In this document: in pieces, positions 42,557 to 43,372 of the stretch
Layout: the number at the start of each line of letters is the position of its first letter
Numbering within the stretch: the first letter of the stretch is position 1
NCBI GenBank assembly: GCA_020062745.1
Contig: JAGUVT010000031.1
Span: forward strand, 1-43,372
Direction of reading: 5' to 3'
Length of the DNA stretch: 43,372 nt
From: Deltaproteobacteria bacterium
GTDB lineage: Bacteria > Bacillota > Desulfotomaculia > Desulfotomaculales > JAGUVT01
The notes under the pieces: model-generated
What the model saw: the letters and a program-made list of their open reading frames with translations, nothing else
Told to the model about the DNA's origin: nothing
The model's database searches: none
Made by a program: the position numbers and the translations under genes

Positions 42557-43240
42557 TCAGTTTATAATTAAAAAGGAAGCTAACTGCTGCCATTTCCCGG
42601 TTAAAAACATTATTCCCATAGTGATCAACAATCCTCCGCTGACGGCGTTAATGTAGGGAAGAAACCGCCTGGCGCTTTGAATGCGCTGGTAGACGAGAGT
42701 AATACCGGCAGCAGACAGAAGGAATGGTACGGCAAGACCGGCAGCGTAAGCAGACAGCAGCAGTATGCCCTGGCCAAGGGTATCTGAATTACTGGCCAGA
42801 ATCAGAATAGATGCCAGGACTGGTCCGACGCAGGGAGTCCAGCCGGTGGCAAAAGAAAGGCCGAGCAGGAATGCCCCGGGCCAACCGGATATTTTGAGCG
42901 GTTTTTGCCACTGCCGTTGTTTCAGAAGAAGGTGGAAAGGGAGTAATTCACTTAAATGAAGCCCAAATAAGATAATGATTATCCCGGCGAGGCGCGTTAA
43001 GAGAACCTGGTGCTCTGTCAACAGTTGTCCGAAACTGCTGGCCAAAGCTCCCATGCTTATAAAGACAATACTAAAACCAAGCACGAAACCGGCGGCGTTT
43101 TGGATGATATGGTATCGTGATAGTACTGTATTGCTGCCGGCCAGAAAGGATAAATAGCCGGGCAATAATGGTAAAATGCAGGGAGAGAGAAAGGAAAGAA
43201 ACCCGAAAAGAAATGCTGCGAACAGGTTGAAAACCGGCAA
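42557..43240 (-). CDS. ccdA: CcdA-type thiol-disulfide transporter
   Basis: A 227-residue membrane protein with six helices of the DsbD/CcdA type, transferring electrons from cytoplasmic thioredoxin to extracytoplasmic TlpA/ResA. Signature SPCILPLLPGYLSFLAG at residues 19-35 (Cys21) and the second cysteine in TGWTPCVGPVLAS. TTG 43240 follows GGGGG at 8 bases. It is the first gene of a two-gene operon with tlpA. Confidence 0.92.
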   Translation of the reverse strand: MPVFNLFAAFLFGFLSFLSPCILPLLPGYLSFLAGSNTVLSRYHIIQNAAGFVLGFSIVFISMGALASSFGQLLTEHQVLLTRLAGIIIILFGLHLSELLPFHLLLKQRQWQKPLKISGWPGAFLLGLSFATGWTPCVGPVLASILILASNSDTLGQGILLLSAYAAGLAVPFLLSAAGITLVYQRIQSARRFLPYINAVSGGLLITMGIMFLTGKWQQLASFLIIN

Positions 43241-43285
43241 ATGGATACCCCCATTAAATTAAGTTTAATCTGTTTTTTTAAGACT

Positions 43286-43372
43286 CCCACTTCTATAAGT
43301 GGGGGTTCCTCTTTTCACTTCAGATGGGGTAGAATCCCCATCTGAAGCCCCGATGTTCAGCTTAAGCTGAAC
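43286..43372. repeat. Three tandem perfect hairpins at the window end, probable mobile-element end
   Basis: Hairpin 1: CCCACTT/AAGTGGG with a 4-base loop (43286-43303). Hairpin 2: CTTCAGATGGGG/CCCCATCTGAAG, 12 bp, 6-base loop (43318-43347). Hairpin 3: the 18-bp palindrome GTTCAGCTTAAGCTGAAC (43355-43372), ending exactly at the last base. Such stacked subterminal palindromes resemble IS200/IS605-family ends or the guide-RNA region beyond tnpB, but no transposase is in view. Hairpin 1 with its T-rich run may also act as a terminator. Confidence 0.45.

Overview
The window reads as a chromosomal segment of an anaerobic, spore-former-type Firmicute, most likely of the Desulfotomaculum/Pelotomaculum group (Peptococcaceae sensu lato). 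This placement is inferred from gene order (mreBCD-mrdA-minCDE-rodA), strong GGAGG ribosome sites with many TTG/GTG starts, a SAM-I riboswitch in front of the DUF39 homocysteine pathway, a fused ADP-forming acyl-CoA synthetase and a fumarate-adding-type glycyl radical enzyme. No rRNA or tRNA gene was recognised, and no sequence search could be run.

Layout. 1-4.0 kb: a glutamate 2,3-aminomutase-like radical SAM enzyme (cut by the window edge), the internally deleted remnant of a sucrose-phosphate-synthase-type enzyme, an SLH-domain protein and an MscS channel. Together they suggest an osmoadaptation and cell-envelope locus. 4.1-10.0 kb: a run of six co-oriented exported or membrane proteins, including two paralogues with a copper-amine-oxidase-N-like domain, proteins rich in glycine-zipper-like repeats, and a trio resembling the DUF6230/DUF6114 pairs of actinobacteria. 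One of these genes seems to start at ATT. 10.0-15.1 kb: a frameshifted RlmN-like gene, an ADP-forming acyl-CoA synthetase and guaB. 15.2-21.6 kb: a coiled-coil protein of unknown function, an X-succinate-synthase-like glycyl radical enzyme with one small cysteine-rich subunit, and a RACo-like ASKHA protein lacking its ferredoxin domain. 21.7-27.7 kb: a Cas6 remnant (N-terminus fused to C-terminus), a WYL regulator, adenine deaminase, RecQ and a HicA-like toxin-antitoxin pair.

28-39 kb is housekeeping: a lytic transglycosylase and coaE (minus strand), then RidA, a DUF4321 protein, maf, radC and the complete cell-shape and division cluster mreBCD-mrdA-minC-minD-minE-rodA. minD carries an apparent one-base deletion, and MinC has only its C-terminal domain. 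39-43.4 kb (minus strand) holds a small zinc-ribbon gene, the SAM-riboswitch-controlled operon DUF39/NIL-ferredoxin/UPF0280 (sulfide-dependent homocysteine formation), and a TlpA/CcdA thiol-redox pair. The window ends in three perfect hairpins that look like the end of a mobile element.

Four genes are broken: sps-like, rlmN-like, cas6 and minD. Two of them share the same unusual architecture, with both ends kept and the middle lost. The most interesting parts are the glycyl radical enzyme locus, which has no activase beside it, and the secreted glycine-repeat/DUF6230-DUF6114 cluster.
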